This document shows, in pieces, positions 45,567-52,020 of a stretch of DNA of 64,000 bases. The first letter of the stretch is position 1; each line of letters starts with the position of its first letter. The DNA lies in contig CP075526.1 of the NCBI GenBank assembly GCA_025808555.1, positions 1,974,712-2,038,711 of the forward strand. The letters are read 5' to 3'. A model generated the notes under the pieces. The model was not told the origin of the DNA, ran no database searches, and was given only the letters and a program-made list of their open reading frames with translations. Source of the DNA: Anaerolineales bacterium (GTDB lineage: Bacteria; Chloroflexota; Anaerolineae; Anaerolineales; UBA11579). The position numbers and the translations under genes were made by a program.

Positions 45567-46421
45567 TTAGCTCCCAACCGCCGTGAAGCGCTTCACGGCC
45601 AGTTTCCATATCAGGCGCACCAGTGTATAGCCGCCTGCGATCCAGGCCAGCTGGGCAAGCACGCCCGGCCAGAATTCGGGCAGGTCAACCCGCCCCAGCA
45701 ACACCTCAATGGGAAAGTAAAAGGTCCACTGGAAGGGCAGAAAGTTGGCCACATTCTGCGCCCAGGCTGGCATTACTTCCAGCGGCACCAGGCGGCCCGA
45801 GAACAGCAACTCAGCCGCAAAGTACAGCTCGAACAACGCATCCACGCGCTCGGTCCAGAAACACACCAGGCCAAGCAGCCACATGAAAAAGAAGCGCACA
45901 AAGAACGCCAGCATCAGCACCGCGGGGAAGGCGGCGATCTGCCACAGTTCCGGGTTTATCTCGGGCTTGAACAACAGCCACAGCAAGATGCCCATCGGCA
46001 GCCAGTAGATGGTCTGCGGGATCTTGTATCCCAGGTAATAGCCCAGGTCGGGCAGCAGCGGGTGCACCGGGCGCAGTAGCTCGGCCGCCAGGCGGCCTTC
46101 CTTGATGCGCCAGTGGAACCCCTGCGGGCCGATGGCCAGGTTGAACTGGCGCACCAGGGTCCAGATGATGTAGTACCCGGCAAACTGGGCCGCGGTGTAG
46201 CCGCCGATGGCGCCGCCCTGCGAATTGGCTACCGAGCTCCACACCACCAGGTAGATCACCGGCTCGATGAGGATGTGCACCATGAACATCATGTTGGCGG
46301 CGGGGTATTGCAGTTGCTCGATTACGGCTTGCCGCGCTGCTACCGCGTACATCTGTAGATAGTTGCGCAGGCCGTAGCGTTGCGCCCGCTGCGGTTGTAT
46401 CGGAGTTGCTATTTCACTCAT
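45567..46421 (-). CDS. ABC-2 family transporter permease, second subunit
   Basis: Protein of 284 residues. LRNYLQMYAVAARQAVIEQLQYPAANMMFMVHILIEPVIYLVVWS, then IKEGRLAAELLRPVHPLL, then LLFSGRLVPLEVMPAWAQNVANFLPFQWTFYFPIEVLLGRV. It is nearly colinear and highly similar to the permease upstream, so the two arose by duplication. It begins 3 nt after that gene's stop. It is a membrane exporter component; the substrate is unknown. Confidence 0.9.
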   Translation of the reverse strand: MSEIATPIQPQRAQRYGLRNYLQMYAVAARQAVIEQLQYPAANMMFMVHILIEPVIYLVVWSSVANSQGGAIGGYTAAQFAGYYIIWTLVRQFNLAIGPQGFHWRIKEGRLAAELLRPVHPLLPDLGYYLGYKIPQTIYWLPMGILLWLLFKPEINPELWQIAAFPAVLMLAFFVRFFFMWLLGLVCFWTERVDALFELYFAAELLFSGRLVPLEVMPAWAQNVANFLPFQWTFYFPIEVLLGRVDLPEFWPGVLAQLAWIAGGYTLVRLIWKLAVKRFTAVGS

Positions 46422-46424
46422 TCC

Positions 46425-47258
46425 TTATGCTCCTACTGCAGTAAAGCGTCTTACGGCTCTGACCCAGACCAGGCGGATCCCAACATAGGCCGCCAGGATC
46501 CAGGCCACTTGAGCCAGGACGCCCATCCAAAATTCACTCATCGTCACCCGGCCCAGCAGCAGCTCGATCGGGAAGTAAAAAGTCCACTGAAAGGGTAGGT
46601 AGCCTGCCACCTTTTGCGCCCACACCGGCATGATCTCCAGCGGCACCAGCCGGCCGGAGAAAAGCAGCTCGGCGGCGAAGTACAGCTCGATCAGCGAGTC
46701 GATGCGCTCGGTCCAAAAGCAGATCAGGCCCACCAGCCACATCACAAAGAAGCGCACATACGCCGCCAGTATCAGCACGATGGGGAAGCTTAGCAGCTGC
46801 CAGCCCTGCGGGTTGACCTCGGGCTTGAACATCAGCCACAGGATCACCCCGATCGGGATCCAGTACACCACCTGCATGACCTTGAAGCCCAGGTTCCATC
46901 CCAGGTCAATGTCGATCGGGTGGATCGGGCGCAGCAGCTCGCCGGCCAGGCTTCCGTTCTTGATGCGCCAGTTGAAGCTGTCTGGCCCCACGGCCAGGTT
47001 GAACTGGCGCACAAAGGTCCAGATGATGTAGTAGCCGGCGAACTGCCCGGCGGTATAGCCGCCCACGGCGCCGCCTTGCGCCGCCGTGGCAGAACTCCAC
47101 ACCACCAGATAGATGATCGGCTCGATGAGCACATTCACCATGAACATCAGGCTGGCGAGCGGGTACTGCAGCCGTTCCAGCATGGCAATGCGCGCCCCAA
47201 CAGCATACACCTGCAGGGTCGCTTTCACGCGTTGTGCAAATCCTTGCACGCGGTGCAT
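46425..47258 (-). CDS. ABC-2 family transporter permease, first subunit
   Basis: Protein of 277 residues from ATG 47258 (MHRVQGF), 10 nt after the ATPase stop. A TTG 36 nt further upstream would overlap the ATPase. It is a paralogue of the next permease, sharing LQYPLASLMFMVNVLIEPIIYLVVWS, GGYTAGQFAGYYIIWTFVRQFNLAVGP and LLFSGRLVPLEIMPVWAQKVAGYLPFQWTFYFPIELLLGRV. Six TM helices. It probably pairs with one of the two other permeases and the upstream ATPase. Confidence 0.9.
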   Translation of the reverse strand: MHRVQGFAQRVKATLQVYAVGARIAMLERLQYPLASLMFMVNVLIEPIIYLVVWSSATAAQGGAVGGYTAGQFAGYYIIWTFVRQFNLAVGPDSFNWRIKNGSLAGELLRPIHPIDIDLGWNLGFKVMQVVYWIPIGVILWLMFKPEVNPQGWQLLSFPIVLILAAYVRFFVMWLVGLICFWTERIDSLIELYFAAELLFSGRLVPLEIMPVWAQKVAGYLPFQWTFYFPIELLLGRVTMSEFWMGVLAQVAWILAAYVGIRLVWVRAVRRFTAVGA

Positions 47259-47268
47259 CTTGTTTTTT

Positions 47269-48264
47269 TTACTCGCTGGTCTCGGGAGCGTCAAACACGC
47301 TCTCGATCACTTCTTCGATCGGCGGGTCATCCACGGTCAGATCCGTCACCGGCAGGTCGGCCAGCAGGCGAGCCGTCACCTGGGGTGCATCCGTCTTGGC
47401 CACGCGCAACACCACGCGGTTCGGCTCCTGCGTCACCACAGTGCCGTACTTCGCCATGTCGGGCGTCTTGCCGTTCATGTCGCTCATCGTCAGCACCAGC
47501 GTCTTCATTGCTGAGAAACGCTCCACCAGCTGGGTCAGATCGCCGTCGAAGAGCAGCTTGCCGTGATGGATGACGATGACGCGCTTGCACAATGCCTGCA
47601 CATCCGCCATGTAGTGGCTGGTCAGCAGCACCGTGGCCTTGTAGCGCTGGTTGTACTCCTGGATGAAGGCGCGGATGCGGCGCTGCATAGTCACGTCCAG
47701 GCCGATGGTCGGCTCGTCCAGGAATAGCACGCCGGGCCGGTGCAGCAGAGCGCCGACCATCTCGGCCTTCATGCGCTCGCCGAGCGAGAGGTTGCGCACC
47801 GGCTTCTTGACCAGGTCCTTAAGCTGCATGACCTCGATCATCTCGTCACGCGCCTGCTTGAACTGCTCCATGGGAATGCCGTAGATGGCGCGGTACAGGT
47901 CATACGAGTCGATTGCGGGGATGTCCCAGTTCAGCTGACTGCGTTGGCCCATCACCAGAGTGATCTGCTCCAGAAATTCGCGCTGGCGTTTCTGCGGCAC
48001 ATGCCCCGCCACGCTCAGCTCACCGCTGGTGGGGTAGAGCAGGCCGGAGAGCATCTTCAGCGTTGTGGTCTTGCCGGCGCCGTTGGGGCCAAGAAAGCCC
48101 ACGATCTCGCCCGGCTCGATTTGGAAGCTGATGCCATCCACCGCGTGCACGTCTTTGGTTTTGCGCGCCACCAGGCTCTTGACGGCTGCCTTCAGGCCAG
48201 CCTCGCGCTCGGGCACCTTGTATGTTTTGCGTAGATCTTTGACCGTGATACTATTTGTACTCAC
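47269..48264 (-). CDS. ABC transporter ATP-binding protein
   Basis: Protein of 331 residues starting with GTG, with GGAGG 5 nt upstream. Walker A is GPNGAGKTTTLKML, the Q-loop region is TLVMGQRSQL, the signature is LSLGERMKAEM and Walker B is VLFLDEPTIGLD, followed by the H-loop LLTSHYMADV. A DUF4162-like C-terminal extension follows, as in drug, lipid or polysaccharide ABC-2 exporters. It is the first gene of the exporter operon. A TATAAT lies about 67 nt upstream (48331-48336). Confidence 0.96.
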   Translation of the reverse strand: MSTNSITVKDLRKTYKVPEREAGLKAAVKSLVARKTKDVHAVDGISFQIEPGEIVGFLGPNGAGKTTTLKMLSGLLYPTSGELSVAGHVPQKRQREFLEQITLVMGQRSQLNWDIPAIDSYDLYRAIYGIPMEQFKQARDEMIEVMQLKDLVKKPVRNLSLGERMKAEMVGALLHRPGVLFLDEPTIGLDVTMQRRIRAFIQEYNQRYKATVLLTSHYMADVQALCKRVIVIHHGKLLFDGDLTQLVERFSAMKTLVLTMSDMNGKTPDMAKYGTVVTQEPNRVVLRVAKTDAPQVTARLLADLPVTDLTVDDPPIEEVIESVFDAPETSE

Positions 48265-48330
48265 CTAAGCCTCCAAGCCCGAAAAAGCAATATTTACTGC
48301 AGAAAAGGCAAAATGTTCTAGTGCTGTTCT

Positions 48331-48369
48331 ATTATAATAACGCATGTTATCTTTCAGATTATCAAATCT
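48331..48369 (-). promoter_or_regulatory. Promoter and candidate operator of the ABC operon
   Basis: On the minus strand TATAAT lies at 48331-48336. Just upstream of it the inverted repeat AGATT-ATCA-AATCT (48356-48369) lies about where the -35 region should be. No clear -35 hexamer is seen, so an activator or repressor site is plausible. Confidence 0.45.
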
Positions 48370-48415
48370 TATATCAATTTTCCTAAAAACGCAAGCTCGA
48401 TTAAGCCGAGACAAC

Positions 48416-48444
48416 AAAAAACCGCAAGAGTCGTGCTCCTGCGG
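48416..48444 (-). terminator. Terminator of the sORF/RNA cassette
   Basis: On the minus strand CCGCAGGAG/CTCTTGCGG (one mismatch) with a CACGA loop, followed by six T. It lies 152 nt before the ABC ATPase start. Confidence 0.8.
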
Positions 48445-48476
48445 CTGCGTGCGACGGCAAAAGGGCGCGTGAGGGC

Positions 48477-48533
48477 CTAAAGCCCAGCCTCAGGAGGTAG
48501 ACAATCAAACGAACCTGCATTGCTCAACATCAT
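48477..48533 (-). CDS. Possible 18-residue leader peptide
   Basis: ORF MMLSNAGSFDCLPPEAGL with a very strong SD (AAAGGAGG at 48544-48551) 10 nt upstream. That SD is also the A arm of the RNA stem, so pairing would block its translation. The stop codon lies in a second hairpin (GGGC/GCCC). Translation is unproven. Confidence 0.4.
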   Translation of the reverse strand: MMLSNAGSFDCLPPEAGL

Positions 48534-48566
48534 TTTGCCGCTACCTCCTTTCACTAAGATTGGCTA

Positions 48567-48595
48567 AGCATAAGCCCATCTGAATTACTTGTCAA
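48567..48595 (-). promoter_or_regulatory. Strong promoter of the sORF/RNA cassette
   Basis: On the minus strand TTGACA (48590-48595), a 17-nt spacer and TATGCT (48567-48572). It drives transcription towards the sORF and the ABC operon. Confidence 0.75.
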
Positions 48596-48683
48596 TGTTT
48601 TGTCTGCGTCAGATGTCGGCGCAGCCAGTATGAAACTCGCCATGCGGGCAAGAGGCTCGTACTAATCTGCAAGAGCACAGTCA

Positions 48684-48719
48684 GCAAAAAACAGCCTGCG
48701 CATTTTGCGCAGGCTGTTT
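48684..48719 (-). terminator. Rho-independent terminator
   Basis: AAACAGCCTGCGCA/TGCGCAGGCTGTTT stem with a 3-nt loop, followed on the minus strand by a T-run. It ends the lipoprotein gene at 48742-49626. Confidence 0.92.
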
Positions 48720-48741
48720 ATGCTTGAGTGCAAGGCGGTGC

Positions 48742-49626
48742 TTACGGCACCGGGTTTGCCGGAAAAGAGCCTTCGGGTGCGTACCAGTCCTGCGGGTTCA
48801 CGCCGCCGGTCTCCTGCCCGCTGGTCACCGTCACCACGATCAGGCTGTGGTCAGTGCAGCTTACGCTCAACCCGCAAGGCACTGCCTGGCTGTACCCTGC
48901 CGCCAGGCCTTGCGTGTAAGCCACCACTTCGTAATCACCCGGCGGCAAGTTAGCGATCGTATAAAAGCTGGTGCCTTCGCTGGTGGTCACATAATAGTAG
49001 TTGCCCGGCTGAGCCATGCTCCACGCCACGATGGTTTGGGCGGGGATGAAGCTGCTGGGGTAGCTCAGATTGCCTGAGATGCTGCCCGGGTCGTTCGATT
49101 CCTGCGCGGGCGGTTGCACGCCCGGCGGGTAAGGTATATCGCCCGGCTGGCCGTACCAGTCACACACGGCAATCCCACCGGTCTGCTCGCCGGCCACCAC
49201 GTCAAAGCTCACCAGTGAATGGTCAGTGCAATCCACGCTCAGTCCACAGGCGACAGCCTGTGAATAGCTGCCGCCATAGCTGAAGTCAGGCAGCCAGGCA
49301 TAGGCTGTGTAGCTGCCCGCCTCGAGCTCGGCCGAGAATGCCATCTGGTTCAGGGAGATCGGTACCTCTACCGGCTCTGCCGCTCCGTCGCGCTGCAAGT
49401 ACACCGTCATCTCGGGGATGAAAGACGAGGGGTAGCACACTGAGCCTTCTACAGTACCCAGCTGTGGCCCGGCAGTCTCTAGTGCGGGCGGGTTTGCCGC
49501 CTGGCTGGTTTGCAGAGCAGCGGCCACCAGGGTGGCCACGGCAGCGTCATCTGCATCGCCGCTGGGCGCACAACCCGCCAACAGCAGCGCAAGGATGAAT
49601 ACAACTGAAACAATTCGGGTGCTCAT
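48742..49626 (-). CDS. Lipoprotein with two copies of an Ig-like/carboxypeptidase-regulatory-type domain
   Basis: Protein of 294 residues. A signal peptide ends in the lipobox LLAGC (Cys19). Two similar units follow, about 57-165 and 183-290. Each begins with YPSSFIPxxT and ends with a shared pattern: AVACGLSVDCTDHSLV with GGIAVCDWYG in the first, AVPCGLSVSCTDHSLI with GGVNPQDWY in the second. The paired cysteines suggest disulfides in an exported beta-sandwich. SD GAGGAG precedes the ATG, with a TATAAT further upstream. The function is unknown. Confidence 0.82.
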   Translation of the reverse strand: MSTRIVSVVFILALLLAGCAPSGDADDAAVATLVAAALQTSQAANPPALETAGPQLGTVEGSVCYPSSFIPEMTVYLQRDGAAEPVEVPISLNQMAFSAELEAGSYTAYAWLPDFSYGGSYSQAVACGLSVDCTDHSLVSFDVVAGEQTGGIAVCDWYGQPGDIPYPPGVQPPAQESNDPGSISGNLSYPSSFIPAQTIVAWSMAQPGNYYYVTTSEGTSFYTIANLPPGDYEVVAYTQGLAAGYSQAVPCGLSVSCTDHSLIVVTVTSGQETGGVNPQDWYAPEGSFPANPVP

Positions 49627-49675
49627 AGCTCTTGCTCCTCAGATATGGGTAAAAAGGCACTATGGGCATTATATA

Positions 49676-49713
49676 TGAGCGAGCACACTGGAATTGTGCC
49701 AGTGCGCTCGCTT
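49676..49713 (-). terminator. Terminator of tmRNA
   Basis: GAGCGAGCACACTGG pairs with CCAGTGCGCTCGC across an AATTGTG loop, right after the tmRNA 3' end. The T-run is weak. Confidence 0.7.
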
Positions 49714-49718
49714 AAGAG

Positions 49719-50099
49719 TGGAGATGGCGGGAATCGAACCCGCGTCCGAATGATTAGAGTTCTGAACGTCTACGAGCGTAGTCGGTTGTATTGTCGCTGC
49801 ATGGCCCACAACAGACAAGGGGGTCCACGCAGCCATCCGCTTTGTCTTAAGCGCACGATACGGAAGCGTGCACAGCACCCCGGCATTGTCTCGCCTGTTC
49901 CCACCCAGCCGAGGAGAGGGCGGGGCAGACGCAACTCACGAGGAGTTGGACAGTTCTTTGCTAGCCGGTATTACGCGGCGAGCGGGAGAGCTGCGTATTC
50001 AGTGCGGTTGGCACTTAAGGTTTGCGCTGAGTTAACGAGGTCGGCGCCTCTCGGCTCGCAGTTCAGACCCAGCCTCAATCGTCGAAGCCAGTCATCCCC
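49719..50099 (-). ncRNA. ssrA: Transfer-messenger RNA
   Basis: The 5' end GGGGATGACTGG pairs as a tRNA-like acceptor stem with the 3' CATCTCC and discriminator A; CCA is not encoded. The T arm reads GCGGGTTCGATTCCCGC. The tag frame (49971-50012) starts at GCC after a TTAAGT and encodes ANRTEYAALPLAA followed by TAA, so tagged proteins end in the usual LAA degron. Several pseudoknot-forming GC-rich segments follow the tag. It rescues stalled ribosomes with SmpB, which is not encoded here. Length is about 381 nt. Confidence 0.97.
49971..50012 (-). other. tmRNA tag reading frame
   Basis: Thirteen codons plus TAA, encoding ANRTEYAALPLAA. The terminal LAA is the ClpXP/AP recognition end. The PLAA ending and the 13-residue length differ from the common 10-residue ANDENYALAA. 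Confidence 0.85.
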
Positions 50100-50145
50100 A
50101 TGCAGGCCCAGATTATAGCAGGGCAGTGTTTGAGCTTTCTTAGAA

Positions 50146-51030
50146 CTAGCCCGCCGGCCCTAGCAGTTCCACCCGGTTGCCGTCCTGGTCAGCCAGCGCA
50201 ATGCCCGGCTGCCCGTCGCGTTCCATGTCCTCGTAGGCGTACTGAGCGGCCTGCACGCGCTGCAGCACCGCCTGCCAGCCGGCCTCATCAGAGATGCGAT
50301 AGGCGTATGAGCGCAGGCCGGTCATGTCCTCTTCGCGGCGCGAGGCGTTCTGGCTGTGCCAGGTGTTCGCGCCCAGGTGGTGGTGGTAGCCGCCCGCGCT
50401 CAGGAAGATGGCGCTGGGCCAGTTGACAATGATGTCCATGCCCAGCAGGTTGTTGTAGAACGCCGCCGTGGTGGCCGTGTCGGACACTTGCAGGTGCATA
50501 TGGCCAATGTCGGTGCTGGGGTCGATTGCACCCGCTTGGGCGGCCGCCTGGTCGGCTTCTTCGATCAGCTTGTGCAGGTCCAGCGGGGCGTTGGCCATTT
50601 CCAGTGAACCGTCGCCCAGGCGCGGCCACTGGTCGCGCGGGCGGTCTCGGTAGATCTCGATCCCGTTGTTTTCTGGATCAGCCAGGTAAATCGCCTCGCT
50701 GACCAGGTGGTCAGAGGCGCCTTGCAGCGGCCAGCCCGCTGAGACGATCCGCAGCAGGGTAGTGGCCAGCGGGGTGCGGCCGGTGAAGCGAAAGGCCGTG
50801 TGGTACAGACCCGTACGCGCTTGCGGTACAAGCCGGGCGCCCTGGCGCTCGGTCAGGGTCAGCAGGGCGGGCAGCTGCCCGTTGGCGCTCAGGCGCGTGC
50901 GCCCATCGGCTGAGTCAATGATCTGGAAGCCCATCAAGCCGCCGTAGAAGGCGCTCATGCGCGCCAGGTCGGCCACCTGCAGCTCTACATGGGCGATCTG
51001 GGTATCCGGGTGAATTTTGAAGTCGTTCAT
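50146..51030 (-). CDS. Two-domain VOC family protein (CatE/extradiol-dioxygenase-like)
   Basis: Protein of 294 residues with two glyoxalase/VOC modules. The first contains AHVELQVADLARMSAFYGGLMGFQI, GLYHTAFRF and NGIEIYRDRP, giving the His-His-Glu metal triad. The second has GHMHLQVSDTATTAAFYNNLLGM, YHHHLGANTW and NRVELLGPAG. Bacillus CatE-type catechol 2,3-dioxygenases share this layout. Arsenic-lyase ArsI is another VOC protein but is smaller. It is transcribed away from the Cys-rich peptide, sharing an 83-nt intergenic region that holds an inverted repeat. A weak TATATG lies 8 nt before the ATG. Confidence 0.87.
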   Translation of the reverse strand: MNDFKIHPDTQIAHVELQVADLARMSAFYGGLMGFQIIDSADGRTRLSANGQLPALLTLTERQGARLVPQARTGLYHTAFRFTGRTPLATTLLRIVSAGWPLQGASDHLVSEAIYLADPENNGIEIYRDRPRDQWPRLGDGSLEMANAPLDLHKLIEEADQAAAQAGAIDPSTDIGHMHLQVSDTATTAAFYNNLLGMDIIVNWPSAIFLSAGGYHHHLGANTWHSQNASRREEDMTGLRSYAYRISDEAGWQAVLQRVQAAQYAYEDMERDGQPGIALADQDGNRVELLGPAG

Positions 51031-51041
51031 AGGCTTGACAT

Positions 51042-51086
51042 ATAGACGGCGGCCAATTATGCTTTATTACATAGATGGCCGTCTAT
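51042..51086. promoter_or_regulatory. Candidate operator between the VOC gene and the Cys-rich peptide gene
   Basis: ATAGACGGC (51042-51050) is repeated inverted as GCCGTCTAT (51078-51086). The right copy also lies in a near-perfect palindrome of its own, ATAGATGGCCGTCTAT (51071-51086). It is placed to control both divergent genes. An ArsR/SmtB dimer is the natural candidate, as a regulator gene lies 60 nt beyond the peptide. Confidence 0.55.
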
Positions 51087-51113
51087 TTATACCTTGTATG
51101 AAAGGAGCTGGTT

Positions 51114-51185
51114 ATGTTTACACCTGATGAGCAGTTGAACGTCGTGGAAAGCGGTTGTTGCTGCGGCGGCACTGGCTGCTGCTAA
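51114..51185 (+). CDS. Cysteine-rich 23-residue micropeptide, probable metal(loid)-binding
   Basis: ATG 51114 has an excellent SD (AAAGGAG, 6 nt upstream). The peptide has an acidic first half (MFTPDEQLNVVE) and ends SGCCCGGTGCC. Five of the last nine residues are Cys, in CCC and CC clusters. A hairpin terminator follows 20 nt after the stop, so this is a complete one-gene transcript. Adjacent cysteines are the common way to hold arsenite, Bi, Sb, Cd or Zn, and an ArsR repressor with CCC and CC clusters is encoded next door. Metal binding, sensing or sequestration is inference. I know of no family for it. Confidence 0.65.
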   Translation: MFTPDEQLNVVESGCCCGGTGCC

Positions 51186-51205
51186 CTGGTAGGATCGCTT
51201 TTAAG

Positions 51206-51247
51206 AAACAGCGTGGCCAGTTGCATTGCAGCTGGTCACGTTGTTTA
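51206..51247. terminator. Terminator shared by the Cys-rich peptide and arsR-type gene
   Basis: AAACAGCGTGGCCAG pairs with CTGGTCACGTTGTTT (a few G-T pairs) across an 11-nt loop, with TTATTTAA after it. It overlaps the stop codon of the convergent regulator gene. Confidence 0.7.
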
Positions 51248-51550
51248 TTTAAGCTGTTCGGCTGCTTTGCTTTCAGGCGCAAAGGTGCTGATCAGCTGGC
51301 CGCAGCACATCGCCACCCGCTCTTGGTTCAGCGTGTAGTAGGTGTTCTTACCCTCCTCGCGCACCTGCACCAGCTCTGCCTCACGCAGTAAGGCCAGATG
51401 GTGAGACACCGTAGGCTGGCTCACCTTCACCGTCCTCACGATCTCGTTCACATTCTTCCACTCGCAGCAACAGGTCTGCATGATCTGCTGGCGAGTGGGG
51501 TCGGCCAGCACTTTGGCGAACGCCACGGGGTCCATGCTCTTGGTCTTCAT
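51245..51550 (-). CDS. ArsR/SmtB family metalloregulator
   Basis: Protein of 101 residues. It has the ArsR winged-helix fold: AKVLADPTRQQIMQ, then VNEIVRTVKVSQPTVSHHLALLREAELVQVREEGKNTYYTL. Cys27-Cys28-Cys29 lie in TCCCEW, at the position of the ELCVCDL-type alpha-3 sensor site in arsenic repressors. Cys82 and Cys83 lie in MCCGQL near the C-terminus. It should release DNA on binding a thiophilic metal or metalloid. It converges on the Cys-rich peptide. The inverted repeat GACTGC-N7-GCAGTC (51554-51572) just upstream may be its own operator. Confidence 0.92.
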   Translation of the reverse strand: MKTKSMDPVAFAKVLADPTRQQIMQTCCCEWKNVNEIVRTVKVSQPTVSHHLALLREAELVQVREEGKNTYYTLNQERVAMCCGQLISTFAPESKAAEQLK

Positions 51551-52020
51551 ATTGACTGCTCTCTATGCAGTCTACTTGCCTTAAGGGTGAATGTCAATTC
51601 GTAGCTATTGTCACTGTTGCGTCCTGTGGCTCGCAATGATGGGCTTTAGCAAGCATGCTGCGCCCTACATAACCGTGTCATTCCGACCGGGTTTGTATAC
51701 TTGCACCAGACCGCCGGACCCGCATCAGGGAGGAATCCTTCTCACCATATCTTCCTCGCAACGCCAGTTATCCAAACTCGCGCCTTCAGTACCCTCATGC
51801 ACATTCCTTGACAAACACTCCAATATCCCCAATCCACCATCCACCACCAAATCCGTGTACAACCACACTCGGATGCCAGCCAATCAATTGACCTACCTGT
51901 CAAGTGTTCCTAAGCTCGGCCTCATAGATTCCAGATATCTTTTTGGTTGCACCCCATACCCCTACACCAAAAACAACAACATCTTTGGAGCTTTGCGCTA
52001 AGTGCAGCTAAGCTGTTAAC
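51551..52020. other. 470-nt noncoding region
   Basis: No convincing gene; the open frame here has no homology I recognise and an AT-rich, repeat-like composition. It holds an inverted copy of the CATTGCGAGCCACAGG repeat (51623-51638), a TGTCATTCCGA..GGAATCC unit (51676-51738) and the palindrome TTGAC-N6-GTCAA (51888-51903). Confidence 0.6.

Larger units (their letters stand above)
48416..48560 (-). ncRNA. Structured leader or small RNA with possible pseudoknot
   Basis: The transcript runs from a strong promoter to a terminator, about 145 nt. GGAGGTAG (48541-48548) can pair with CTACCTCC (48493-48500). CGGCAAAA (48533-48540) can pair with TTTTGCCG (48455-48462). The order is A-B-A'-B', so both together form an H-type pseudoknot. 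CTCCTG inside the A' arm can alternatively pair with CAGGAG of the terminator, an antiterminator arrangement. I recognise no known RNA family. Attenuator, riboswitch or trans-acting RNA are all possible. Confidence 0.5.

Noticed and set aside
49645-50118. 157-residue plus-strand ORF over 49.6-50.1 kb
   Set aside because: It covers the tmRNA gene on the other strand and has no protein features.
51591-52001. A 136-residue ORF in the gap after arsR
   Set aside because: It has no SD or family motif, and its composition is that of intergenic repeats.
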